Positions 24,501 to 41,405 of a stretch of DNA of 64,000 nucleotides are shown piece after piece (position 1 is the stretch's first letter; each line of letters opens with the position of its first letter). Under the pieces are notes generated by a model that worked only from the letters and a program-made list of their open reading frames with translations, made no database searches and was not told the origin of the DNA. The position numbers and the translations under genes were made by a program. This DNA comes from Cephalotus follicularis (taxonomy: Eukaryota; Streptophyta; Magnoliopsida; Oxalidales; Cephalotaceae), in assembly GCA_001972305.1 (NCBI GenBank), contig BDDD01000435.1, positions 548,581 through 612,580 on the forward strand, written 5' to 3'.

Positions 24501-24599
24501 ATTTTATCAAAAACTAAATTGAGTCCAAATTATTTTTAGACAATCCTCGTTACCAAACAATAATTAAATTAACATGATGTAAGTAGGGAGTATTTTTAT

Positions 24600-25000
24600 T
24601 GTGACGGGCACAATCAGACAGAGCTTATTGCCAGCAAGCTAAAAATAAAAAAAAAATTTGCTCCATCGTCCACTACTCGCCTTTCTATTGGTTGAGTGAC
24701 GGCAACAACGATCCCTCAATCCACGTAAGCTTGTGATACTGGGATCATACACGTGACTGCCTCAAACTCAAAGTACTGGTTTATTTGGACTAGTCTTTAT
24801 TTATATCTTGCTCACAAAGGAAACGCGTTTTCTAATACCATCACTGTTGTCATTATTGAACGGTCTCCTCTTATTCCCTGGCTTAAAACCTTCACTGGCT
24901 TATGTAATTATATATTTTATTATCAGTCATTTATTCGTTTATTTGTTGATTCATAACGATATAGGTTTTATTAGTTTGTGTTATAATTAACTGCTCTGGT
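24600..25000 (+). promoter_or_regulatory. bZIP60 upstream region with ACGT-core motifs
   Basis: CCACGTAA at 24721 and ACACGTGA at 24749-24756 (CACGTG core 24750-24755), with ATTGG at 24687-24691 and a TGACG nearby, lie 240-320 bp before the ATG. CCACG and ATTGG/CCAAT are the parts of plant ER-stress elements, but their spacing here does not match a canonical ERSE or P-UPRE. This is a candidate regulatory cluster only. Confidence 0.35.
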
Positions 25001-27171
25001 ATGGAGGATCTGGGATTTGTAGAGGATGGTGAGTTGCTAGGAGATATTGATTGGGACAAATTACTTGCAGAAATCCCAGATGAGGCTTTTCTCGTGAACG
25101 AAGGAGAAGAACATCCTCTACCTCCTCCTGTTGTTAGCGATTCAACATCTCCCGATTCATTGTCTTCATGGATCGGCGAGATCGAGGCCACATTGATGGA
25201 AGATGATATCATCATCAATGACGATATTTTCTCGCAGCAATCTTCATGGATCGGAGAGTTAGATACCTTATTGATGAGTGACAACGATGATAATAAAAGG
25301 GTTGTCGCTCAATCGCCTGCGGATGCTTCTAGTCCTGGTGAGGTCGTTGACAAGGAATCTAAATCTAACCTCTCCGAGGAACCTGCCGGTGTTGTTTGTG
25401 TTGACGTTAAAGACAACGATTCTGAAGTTGCTGATGATCCCGTCTCTAAAAAACGGAGAAGGTATCACTAATTTAATCACTTCTTAATTTGAGAGGGGCA
25501 GTTCTATGTCCTTTTTATCACTACTTATTGAACTGTCTTGATCTTTTTCATGTTTATATTCGTTGGTACTTTGTGTTGTTGGTATCTGGCTTTCAAATGG
25601 AATCGTCTGATTGATGCTTCTGGTACTGCTGTTTAAGAATTCATGTTGTGGGCATCATACTCAATTATTCATGTAAACTTAATTGTTTTAATGTGTTATA
25701 TCTGTTTAACTTTATTTTTTAGTTGTGATGGAAATTTCATCTTTACACTGGAGAGAATCAAGGGTTGTATGAGATATTGTTATCTCATACAATATCTACT
25801 GTAACATCTTTAAATTTCGTAAGGTGTCTGTTTTGATGAAATAATGTTCTCCTTCTGTTGGAGAGATTCAGGTGCAGGGGTTGTATACGATATTTGATAT
25901 AATTTTCTAGGCATCTTATTAACTTATGCATGCTGGAAATTGTTGACACTATGTCAAGTGTTGATGAGTTTCACTTCTAATAGTGTCATTAGTGATGGAA
26001 TTAAGTCATACTAGGGGTGGAGACTTTTAATGGTTGGATGTGAACTTTTGATGGTTGGATGTGATATCTTGATGTGATTTTCCAGGCAGTTACGAAATAG
26101 GGATGCTGCAGTGAGGTCTAGGGAAAGGAAGAAGACGTATGTGAGGGATCTGGAGATGAAGAGCAAGTACATGGAAGCGGAATGCCGGAGATTGGGGCGA
26201 TTGCTTCAATCTTGTCTTGCTGAGAATCAATTTCTTCGTGTTAGCTTGCAGAATGGCAATGCATTTGGTGCATCCTCGGCCAAGCAGGAGTCTGCTGTGC
26301 TCTTGTTGGGTATGACTTATAAGCTGTTTTGTGCTTGCTTCCTTTCATTTAAAACTTTAGTAGTTGAGAATAGGAATATTGTTATAGCATAGAGAGATTT
26401 TGTTTAATTTGTCATATTAGAGCCGCTATTTGTTTTTCCAGTAGTTATGCGCAACTTTCTGGTGGATATGACGGTAATAACAATTAATTCTATTATTCTA
26501 GCATGCTTTTGTTGGTTCGTCTAGGATAAAAAAAAAGATGCTGTTAGTTGTGCTAATCGAGCTTTTTGTGTAAGCGCAAGCGACCATGCTGATTATAAAG
26601 ATTCTCAAAACTCATACATATACATCATGATGCTCATATATGCGATAGCAAGGTCATTGTTACCTGTTTAAACATTCACCTTTCATAGAGATGTTGTGGG
26701 TGGTATAAATATTTAGTGTTCAAGCTTTTTTAATAGCCCTAGCAATCAATTTATCTACAATAGGTTTTACCACAAGCTTAAATGAATCATTTTTTATTTT
26801 TGCTGGTAAAAACATAACAATTTTGTCCATTAAGCTTGGGTGCTCTTTTCAATGACATTATGGCCGACACTGAAATAGCATTATCTTGTAGTGTTAGGCT
26901 GACGAGTGTTCATCCTGGTTGCTTTGCAGAATCCCTGCTGTTGGGTTCCCTGCTTTGGTTCCTGGGCATCATGTGTCTGTTCATTCTACCCATACTGCCT
27001 CAGTCAGATCTGGAGGCAACGGTGGAAAAAGGTCAAGGAAGTCTGGCTCCAAAAGAATTAGGGAATAAGATGTTTACATCTTCAGTGGTACAATCTTTAT
27101 TAAGTAGGAGATGCAAAGGCTCAAGGACGAAGATGAAAACAATAATGCATGCCTTCGGAGTTTTGGCGTGA
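25001..27171 (+). CDS. bZIP60: bZIP60, ER-membrane bZIP factor of the unfolded protein response
   Basis: Three exons, 25001-25461, 26086-26309 and 26930-27171, give 308 aa in the unspliced form (Arabidopsis bZIP60 is about 295). The acidic N-terminus has two SSWIGE(I/L) repeats. The basic region starts KKRRRQLRNRDAAVRSRERKK (N-x7-R) and crosses the first intron; a leucine zipper follows. Exon 3 encodes one membrane segment, LLLGSLLWFLGIMCLFILPI (about residues 231-250). In the family this form is anchored in the ER. On ER stress IRE1 cuts the mRNA and removes 23 nt, shifting the frame so that the membrane segment is lost and a nuclear form is made. Both IRE1 cut sites are present (separate entry). 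The identification is firm: the zipper-to-membrane junction KQESAVLLLESLLLGSLLWF is characteristic. Confidence 0.95.
26295..26937 (+). promoter_or_regulatory. IRE1 unconventional splice site of bZIP60, split by a spliceosomal intron
   Basis: In the mRNA two 7-nt loops CUGCUGU occur, each cleaved as CUG|CUGU. Site 1 is between 26294 and 26295, site 2 between 26937 and 26938. The excised piece is 15 nt from exon 2 (26295-26309) plus 8 nt from exon 3 (26930-26937), 23 nt in all. Stem 1 can pair AGGAGU with GCUCUU. Stem 2 pairs GGAAUCC with GGGUUCC; its first two bases come from exon 2, so it forms only after normal splicing. Removal joins G26294 to C26938 in a new frame that stays open to TAA at 27066-27068. 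Confidence 0.92.
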
Positions 27172-28145
27172 GCCCCCTTTAATTGCATTATCCTTGGGCC
27201 GTTTGTTTTCGCTTATGAGATGATTTCACCAAACCAATTCGTCTGCTGCATTGTCTACAGCATTCACTGTTTCATGCATTACAGGGCTGTTTGATCAGAG
27301 TTAACAGCGCTGCAATCCGTGCAGCAGGGGGTGCTGCAGACAATGCATCAGAGGATCTGCAATGTGATTTCCGGGGTATAATAAGTATGGTGGAGGATTT
27401 TGGTGGTTAAATTCAATAGTCTGTTCCTCATTACTATGATATTTTGGCCTCGTTTTTTTGTTACGATGACCCTTTATTCTCTATGCTTTGGTCTTGCATA
27501 TTTCAACCATATGACAAATAGTAATATGGGTAGATGTGTTCATGTTAGTATTTTGACACATTATATAGAATTTTAAGTGCACCTTTTGGCGGATATTAAC
27601 GCGTTATGGTACTATATTTGATTCCTATACAGGACTGCCTAAAATGGATTATGAATTTATTTATGGTTTATATATGCAGGGAATTAAGAATGAAAACTAA
27701 CCGATAGACCGTAGAGAAAGAAGAGTCTTTCAGTACTTAGAGGTAATATAGCTGGTGTAATTCAATTTATAAAGAAAAAGGGGGAAAAAAGAGATTATGG
27801 TAGAATAAATGGTTGTTATAAGGGTGGTGTTAAGGATATTTAAAATGATTGTTATAAGGGGAGTGTTAAGGATATTGTCTTTAGTCACTTTTTAAGGTAT
27901 GATTTATTATTTTTATAGATAAAAAATTGATATGTATGATTTATGAAATAATAAATCATATTTAACGGTTAAATTTAAAAAATATAAATAGGATACAGGA
28001 TCTTTAGAGGCTGACTAAAGAAAATGTGTATTTTTTTTATTTGTAAAATATAACTTAGCTTACAATCTAATTTATTTTATTTATTTTGTTGCAACGTAAT
28101 TCTTAATCCTTCGTTGTCATCCAATAGTTGACAACCGAGAGACCT

Positions 28146-28259
28146 AATCCCTATGACTTGTAGCTCAAGCGGAGGGCCAAGCTATCTAAAAAGAAAAAAC
28201 CAAATCCCTATGACTTGTAGCTCAAGCGAAGGGCCAAGCTAACTAAAAAGAAAAATCCA
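28146..28259. repeat. 57-bp tandem duplication
   Basis: The unit beginning AATCCCTATGACTTGTAGCT starts at 28146 and again at 28203. The two copies differ at only a few positions. Confidence 0.85.
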
Positions 28260-28768
28260 AGTAACATTGACGTGAAAACGTATATGTACTACACTAATAC
28301 TAATATTTTCAACTTGAAAATATTTATTCAAAATCTGAAAGTTGAGTGGAGGGTTAGGTGAGGAAGGGGCTAAGTGAGGCAAATAACTAATACAACCGGT
28401 GTTCTTTATTGTTTGTGTTGAGTTGTTTGGTAAGTCAGTACGCTCTGTAAAATTACAAAAACATCCTTCTCAGCATATTCTATCGAATATGCATTCGATA
28501 ATGTGACATTACGATTCACGTCTTGACTTTTAAATTTTTGCTGCACATATCCACATCAAAATCTTTGCTTATATTTTTCTTAAAAATTGACATTCAACGC
28601 GCTACGACCGTTAGGGCAATTAGGTAATTGTAAGAGGGAGTGAAGTCAGTGACAAAATCGTAATAAACTAAAAAACAAACGTGAATACAGTGATGGCCCA
28701 TTAAAAAACAAACCGGTGGGCTTTAGTTGGATGTATCGCCAGGTCTCCTGCCTTTCACCACCTCACAC

Positions 28769-28776
28769 TATAAAAA
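28769..28776 (+). promoter_or_regulatory. TATA box of PFP alpha
   Basis: TATAAAAA lies 123 bp upstream of the ATG at 28892, in the context CACACTATAAAAACGG. Spacing suits a short 5' UTR containing the CA-rich run at 28790-28890. Confidence 0.6.
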
Positions 28777-28891
28777 CGGTCCTTCAAAGCCAAAAAAAAA
28801 AAAAAAACAAGGAGGCTACAACTACAAAAATCACACTTACACCTACATTGCAACAACTAAACAAACAAACGACGAAACCTACCATCTACCA

Positions 28892-35383
<6,492 letters not shown>

Positions 35384-37420
35384 AAAAACAATTTACTACA
35401 TATTGTCTTGACATCTGCTGGGGCATCTACTTGTGGGATCAAAGTTTCAAATTTCAAGGCACCTTGTCTTTTTCTTTGTAGTGTTTTTTTTTAACCATCG
35501 GTGCAGAATTGTTAGGACAATAAAGTTAGCTTATTTTTTGCCACCTTTTCTTGGTTTAGAATTACAACTCCTTGATAATATTTACGGGATTTTATTTCGA
35601 ATTTTGGAAATATGAAATTTTGTTTATGCTCTACTTGTACGGTTGTAGATGGTTCTAAAATTTCCTGCACCGCAAAGATCTACCCATGTAATTTGACTCC
35701 AAGAGATGTTGGTGGATGATTTAATTGCATATTGCATTTACGATAAGTCCGAATCTTTACCCAGAACCATTGGACTTTCCATCAGTATATTCAGAAGTCT
35801 CTTACATTTTTTTTTATGAGTCTATTTGTTTACGAATAATTTTATGAACAACAATTAAAATAAAAGCAACTGAAAATAATTATTGAGATTATGATATATT
35901 ATAATTTTTAATTTAAGTTAATGTGATTTGTTTTAATTTTACTTTTTTTTGCTATAACATATCAGTATTATCCATAATATTACTTTAATTTTACTGATTT
36001 AATTGTGGTCCGTCGTCAGAATTCATTTTTAGGGATGTAGGATAATCTCAGCAAGGTCTGTCTCAATTGCTTCTGATTTTTTCTTTCAAGATGTAGGCCT
36101 TAATCTTAACAACATCGCCGAGGAATAACATAGCTGCAGATCAGACCAGTGTTTTGAAATTTTTTAATTCAGTGGAGGAGCTGTAACCCATCAATTTTTT
36201 TTTAAATCCTGTAAACCAGATTTAGGTGGGCATTTTCATATAAAATCGAATTCATTATATGATAGATCACTATTAAGAGTTATATATTAAGAATCATATG
36301 ACACCCACCCAACACCTTTAACATACTAAAAAATTACATGACAAACCGACTTGATTGACTATCAAAATATTTCATTCATTGAAATGTAAGTGTTGCGAAT
36401 CAGAATTGTTTACGAACGTTATTTTAGAGATTTATAGAACCGTATTGTATCGCTTTTAATCGTAATTTATGTGATTTAATATAATCATGTAGAGATGACG
36501 TTTTAGACAATTGTAATTTCAAGTGATATCGTTTCTAATACAAACATAATAATAAGAGTTTAGATTTTACAATACTTTGTGCTGATCGTTGAATGTAAGG
36601 TTTTTAAAAAATATATATTTAAATGAAATTCAATAGTCCAGAGAATCTCATTTATAATAATATGTATATTATAGTATATTTTTTAATTTTTTTTAATTTT
36701 TTTGCCATTGTGACTATAAAAAAAGAATACTGACTAATAAGTTATGGAGTAATTGATCTCTGCCTAAGAAAAAGAAAAAAAAAAAAGTAAAAGTGATATT
36801 GTTTATCTTATAAATTCAATCACATGTTATAAAGGAAAATGTATATAATGTGATATAGAGTGTGCTATATGCTTTCTAAACTCAATATCTTATATTTACG
36901 ATTTAATTTTTACAAATTCATCTTTCTGAGATACTGACATATGTTAATTTTTTAAATTATTTTATCCTCCATGCATGGTAATTCAAAACTTGTAACTCCG
37001 TATAAAAAAACAAATAAATGATTGAATTGTATTTCATTAGAACGCAAAATGAATCAATTGTACAAAAGTCAAAGAGGAATCGTACTATATGTAACAGGAA
37101 CTGATTACTTCTAAAAGCTGTAGAAGGATGAAGCTGGTGTCGTCGTCCTGCTGAAGGCGAATGAGTAACTCTCGAAAACCCCGAAATTAATAAATAAACT
37201 CCTCTTTTTCTCTTCTCAGTGGGCTTTGAATTTGATCCAGTGGAGCTCTGCCTACTGCAAAGATTCCACTCCTCATTATTTCTCTCTTTTTTCGTTTACT
37301 TTACGGTCAGTTTCCCTCTCTATTCGCACTAATTTCACTTTTTAATCAAACCCTAAAAAACCTGTATTTTATAATTCTAAATAATGGGACGCTATTAGAG
37401 TCTGTATCATCATCGAAGTC
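35384..37420. other. Intergenic DNA between PFP alpha and the FAR1-related gene
   Basis: Very AT-rich. The first part holds the PFP alpha 3' UTR; the last 230 bases, less AT-rich with CTCTTTTTCTCTTC tracts, probably contain the 5' UTR of the next gene. No other gene is seen. Confidence 0.55.
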
Positions 37421-40400
37421 ATGGAATTGGATGACACGAGTGGTTGTGCGACTTCTGGCGGCGAATTTGAACACCCAGATGAGTACGATGATTGTAGTAG
37501 TAACATAGATTTAGCTGAATCCTCGGAGAGGTTAGATTTAGGTCGTGACCCAAATCTTGAACCCTTTGAGGGTATGGAATTCGATTCTGAGCAGGCTGCC
37601 CGCATTTTCTACAACTCCTATGCACGCCGCATAGGTTTCAGTACGCGGGTCAGCGTCTACCAGCGCTCACGCCGTGATGGCTCCATCATATGTAGGCAAA
37701 TTGTGTGTTCCCGCGAGGGGTTTCGTCGCGAGGGCAATGAGAATAGATCCAAAAGACAGCGAACCATCACTAGAGTTGGGTGTAAGGCCCAAATGACTGT
37801 TAAGAAACAGCCTTCTGGGAAATGGGCGGTGTCTAAGCTTGTCAAAGACCATAATCATGAGCTTGTGCCCCCGGATAAGGTGCATTGCCTTAGGTCTCAT
37901 AGGCATGTTTCTGGTTCTGCCCGGAGTTTGATTGATACACTTCAAGCAGCAGGGATGGGCCCCAGTGGGGTTATGTCCGTGTTGATTAGGGAATCGGGTG
38001 GACTTAAAAATGTTGGTTTCACTAAAGTTGATTGTCAGAATTATATGAGTAGTAGCAGGCAGAGGACACTCGGAAGTGGGGGTCAGATTGTTTTCGACTA
38101 TTTGAAAAGAATGCAGGCCGAGGATTCTGGTTTCTTTTGTGCGGTCCAAGGAGATTGTGAGAACTCATCAGGAAACATTTTCTGGGCAGATGCGAATTCA
38201 AGAATGAATTATAATTACTTCGGGGATACCGTTACCTTTGATACCACGTATAGAACGAATCGGTACAGGGTTCCTTTCGCCCCATTTACAGGGTGGAACA
38301 ATCATGGACAGCCCATATTGTTTGGATGTGCTTTACTTCTTAATGAATCAGAGTCCTCATTTGTTTGGCTATTCCAGACTTGGCTTGCTGCCATGTCTGA
38401 TCACCATCCCGTCTCACTCACGACAGACCAGGATAGAATCATACGAGCAGCTGTTGCACAAGTGTTTCCAGAAACCAGACACCGATTTTGCAAATGGAAT
38501 GTTTTCAGAGAAGCCCAGGAGAAACTGTCAGGTGTATGTCAATCATATCCAACTTTTGAAGCAGAGTTCCAGAGGTGCATCAATGTGACAGAGACAGTTG
38601 ATGAGTTTGAATCATGTTGGGAGTCTCTTATTCACTTATACAATCTTGGGGATAAAGAATGGCTTCAATCAATGTACAATGCTCGCCATCAGTGGGTACC
38701 TGTTTATCTACGAGATACATTCTTTGGGGAGACATCCATAACACAAGGAAATGATAGTATACACTCCTACTTTGACGGCTATATAAATGCATCAACTAAT
38801 ATTCAGGTGTTGATTAAGCAGTATGAGAAAGCAGTCGCCTCTAGATTTGAAAAGGAAGTGAAAGCGGATTTTGATACCATCAATACTGCACCAAATTTAA
38901 AAACTCCATCTCCTATGGAAAAACAAGCAGCAAACCTCTATACTAGGAAGATATTTGTGAAATTTCAGGAGGAGTTAGTTGAGACTCTTGCTTATCCTGC
39001 AACCATAATTGATGATAAAGGTTCTGAAATTATGTACCGGGTGGCAAAATTTGGGGAAGACAACAAAGCACACTTTGTTAGGTTAAATGTGTTTGAAAGG
39101 AAAGCAAATTGTAGCTGTCAATTGTTTGAGTTTTCAGGTATTATTTGTAGGCACATATTAGCAGTTTTTAGAGTGACAAATGTTCTCACACTCCCAACTC
39201 ACTATATATTGAAACGATGGACTAGAAATGCCAAAAGTGGTGTTCTATTGCATGATAATGCTCTTGGGTTACCAAGCAATACTCTCAAGTCTTATGCTGT
39301 TCGCTATGATAATCTAAGGAGGGAAGCTATCAAATATGTAGAAGAAGGAACAGAATCAATATATATTTATACTTTGGCAATAGACGCTCTTCAGGAGGCT
39401 GCCAAGAAGGTGGCTGCTGCAAAGAACCATGGTCCTGGAATGCTCCAAGATACTCTGGTTAATGGTAGCCAGCAGCATCAGTCTTGCTCCATGGTCAGTT
39501 TTTTAACTCATTTATTACTCATATTTCTCTTTGCAAATTGTTGTTTCCTAATTCCTACAAGTGTTTCTCTTTCTTTTCACTAAATTCCTGTCCGTGTGCC
39601 ATTTTAACTATATTTGCAATATTCTGAGGTTGTGCATGTCCTGTTGGATTATGCTGTGTACCTCTTTTATACATATGAAGAATGCAATGTTGTATGCTAG
39701 CATATATTTGCTACAATTTCAAACAAATAGAATCAAGACCTCGTATGAAATCATTGAAACCAACAAATAAAAGAAAGACCTTTTATGGAACCATTAAAAC
39801 CAACAATGCTTCGCTAAGCTAATGTCTTGGAAATCCAATGATGACATTGAGAGTGACATCTATATAGGGAAATCCTTTCTCTGGAAAGCAATCATAGTAG
39901 GTCAGATAATAAATTTTTATTTTGACACAAGTGGAGATCATTGGTGCAGCCAACAATTCAATATTAACCGAAGGCAGAAATGTCAACCTGTGACCCAAAG
40001 AAACTTCTTCTAATGCTTCCAGACATATTGAGGGCCATATATCTATTGACAGGGTCTATGCGAAAGATGGTAATCAGAAAATGCATAATATGTAATACAT
40101 GTCCCCTAGATCCTGCTGTTGACCTAGGCATATCGTTAAACGATTATGATTTTCTGGATTGGGACGGTGGGCGGGTCTTCAAGAAATTGATGTCGTCTTC
40201 TTTTCCTTTATTGATTTGTTTAGGCATTTGATGCTTTGAGCTGTGTTTCTTACATAGACAGCTATATTTCCAATTTGACTTTTAATCATACAAGCTCCTC
40301 ACTTTTGCAGGATCATGACAGAAAAATTCAGGAATTGACTGCTGAATTGGAAAATGCAAGTCAGAAATGTGAAGCATATCGATCAAAACTTCTTGCTGTA

Positions 40401-40475
40401 GTGAGGGATATTGAGGAACAGAAGTTAAAGATATCGGTGCAGGTTCAGAACGTGAGACTAAATCTGAAGGAATAA
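37421..40475 (+). CDS. FAR1-RELATED SEQUENCE (FRS) transcription factor, transposase-derived
   Basis: The best model has two exons, 37421-39493 and 40311-40475, giving 745 aa; the intron is phase 0 (ATG|GTCAG to TTTTGCAG|GAT). An N-terminal FAR1 DNA-binding domain (about 55-150) ends in VKDHNHELVPPDKVHCLRSHR. A Mutator-like (MULE) transposase domain follows (about 270-370: FDTTYRTNRYRVPFAPFTG, LTTDQDRIIRAAVAQVFP, HRFCKWN). A SWIM zinc finger lies near 562-580 (CSCQLFEFSGIICRH). The last exon is a short coiled coil (HDRKIQELTAELENASQKCEAY is its start region). FAR1/FHY3 relatives are nuclear factors domesticated from Mutator transposases, acting in light signalling and growth. It looks closest to the FRS5-type subgroup from memory; the number is uncertain. 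An additional small exon in 39494-40310 cannot be excluded. Confidence 0.9.
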
Positions 40476-41079
40476 ATGGAGGGGTGCTATGGACTTCATT
40501 TGCACCTGTGTTCATGTAAACCAAGTATAGCAGTAAGTGGAAACAGAAAAAGGCTGAGTGGGTTAAACGCTAATTGGCCTGCCCCCTAACTCTCTATCAT
40601 TCCATAGACATACTTTTCATCTAGTTTTGGTTGGAGGATATATATTTAATTCCTAAGGTTAGGAAAGGTTTTTCGCAGTATAACATACCTGCAGCATAGT
40701 GGTATTTAGTAGATGAAAGGTGGTAGTTGAAGTTAAAACAAGCTTAGTTTGCTTGCTTGATCAACAAATGGAAGTTTCATCAGTTTGCAGCTGACAAACT
40801 GAAGGGTGAGTTATTCTTCCAAGATAAATTGCTGTTTGTTCATGAAGATATCTGAATCCATGAACCTCATCCATATGCCTCTTTCTTGGGCTGTTAGTGT
40901 GGATATGTAGTGTAGATATGCATTGTTGAAGGATGTCAATATCAAACAAGATTAACAAGATTCATGTAGCCGTAGCTAGTGGGGAAACAGGGTTTTGTAA
41001 ATTTTTTGTTAAAAGCATCTGAAATTGTAATGAATGCAGTTTCCTTTCACAATGTACAGCATAGATACTGAGAATTTAA
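40476..41079. other. 3' flank of the FRS gene
   Basis: Non-coding, AT-rich; no recognisable feature apart from the probable FRS 3' UTR. Confidence 0.5.
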
Positions 41080-41102
41080 GTGCTACTATTTGTGTGTGGT
41101 GT

Positions 41103-41290
41103 GGCCCACCAAGTACATTCTTTGAAATTGAAGCCTTATTTATCTGCACGGATCATCCAATTGGGCCGGGCTACTGGACTGCCTGGTAAAGAAACATTCA
41201 GGCCCATTGAAAAACGTAAATTTAGAGAGGTTATAGGGGCATATATGGAAATAAAGCTTAAATATTTGAATTTCAAACAATGTTCCCGTT
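41103..41290 (+). promoter_or_regulatory. CDKB2 promoter: three site II motifs and one MSA-type core
   Basis: TGGGCC/GGCCCA (site II, bound by TCP factors in proliferation genes) occurs at 41103-41108, 41162-41167 and 41201-41206. A minus-strand CCTAACGGG (AACGG core 41286-41290) matches the YCYAACGG part of the mitosis-specific activator bound by three-repeat MYBs. All lie 110-300 bp upstream of the ATG, which suits a G2/M-expressed kinase. Short motifs, so functional status is inferred. Confidence 0.45.
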
Positions 41291-41347
41291 AGGCAACGAG
41301 CAAAGAATCCCATCACTTAAAAGGCAATTGTATAGAGAGACAGTGTT

Positions 41348-41353
<6 letters not shown>

Positions 41354-41399
<46 letters not shown>
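41354..41399 (+). repeat. (GA)23 microsatellite in the CDKB2 leader
   Basis: Perfect GA alternation over 46 bp ends in the A of the start codon. GA runs near plant transcription starts are bound by BPC/GAGA-binding proteins and are length-variable. Confidence 0.95.

Positions 41400-41405
<6 letters not shown>

Larger units (their letters stand above)
27172..28891 (+). other. bZIP60 3' region and PFP alpha upstream region
   Basis: Holds the bZIP60 3' UTR (end not placed), AT-rich spacer, a 57-bp tandem duplication (28146-28259) and the PFP alpha promoter. No other gene is seen. Confidence 0.6.

Noticed and set aside
39494-39583. Extension of the FRS frame to 39583 as the real C-terminus
   Set aside because: A good donor (ATG|GTCAG) and a downstream in-phase exon encoding the usual charged coiled-coil end fit the family better.
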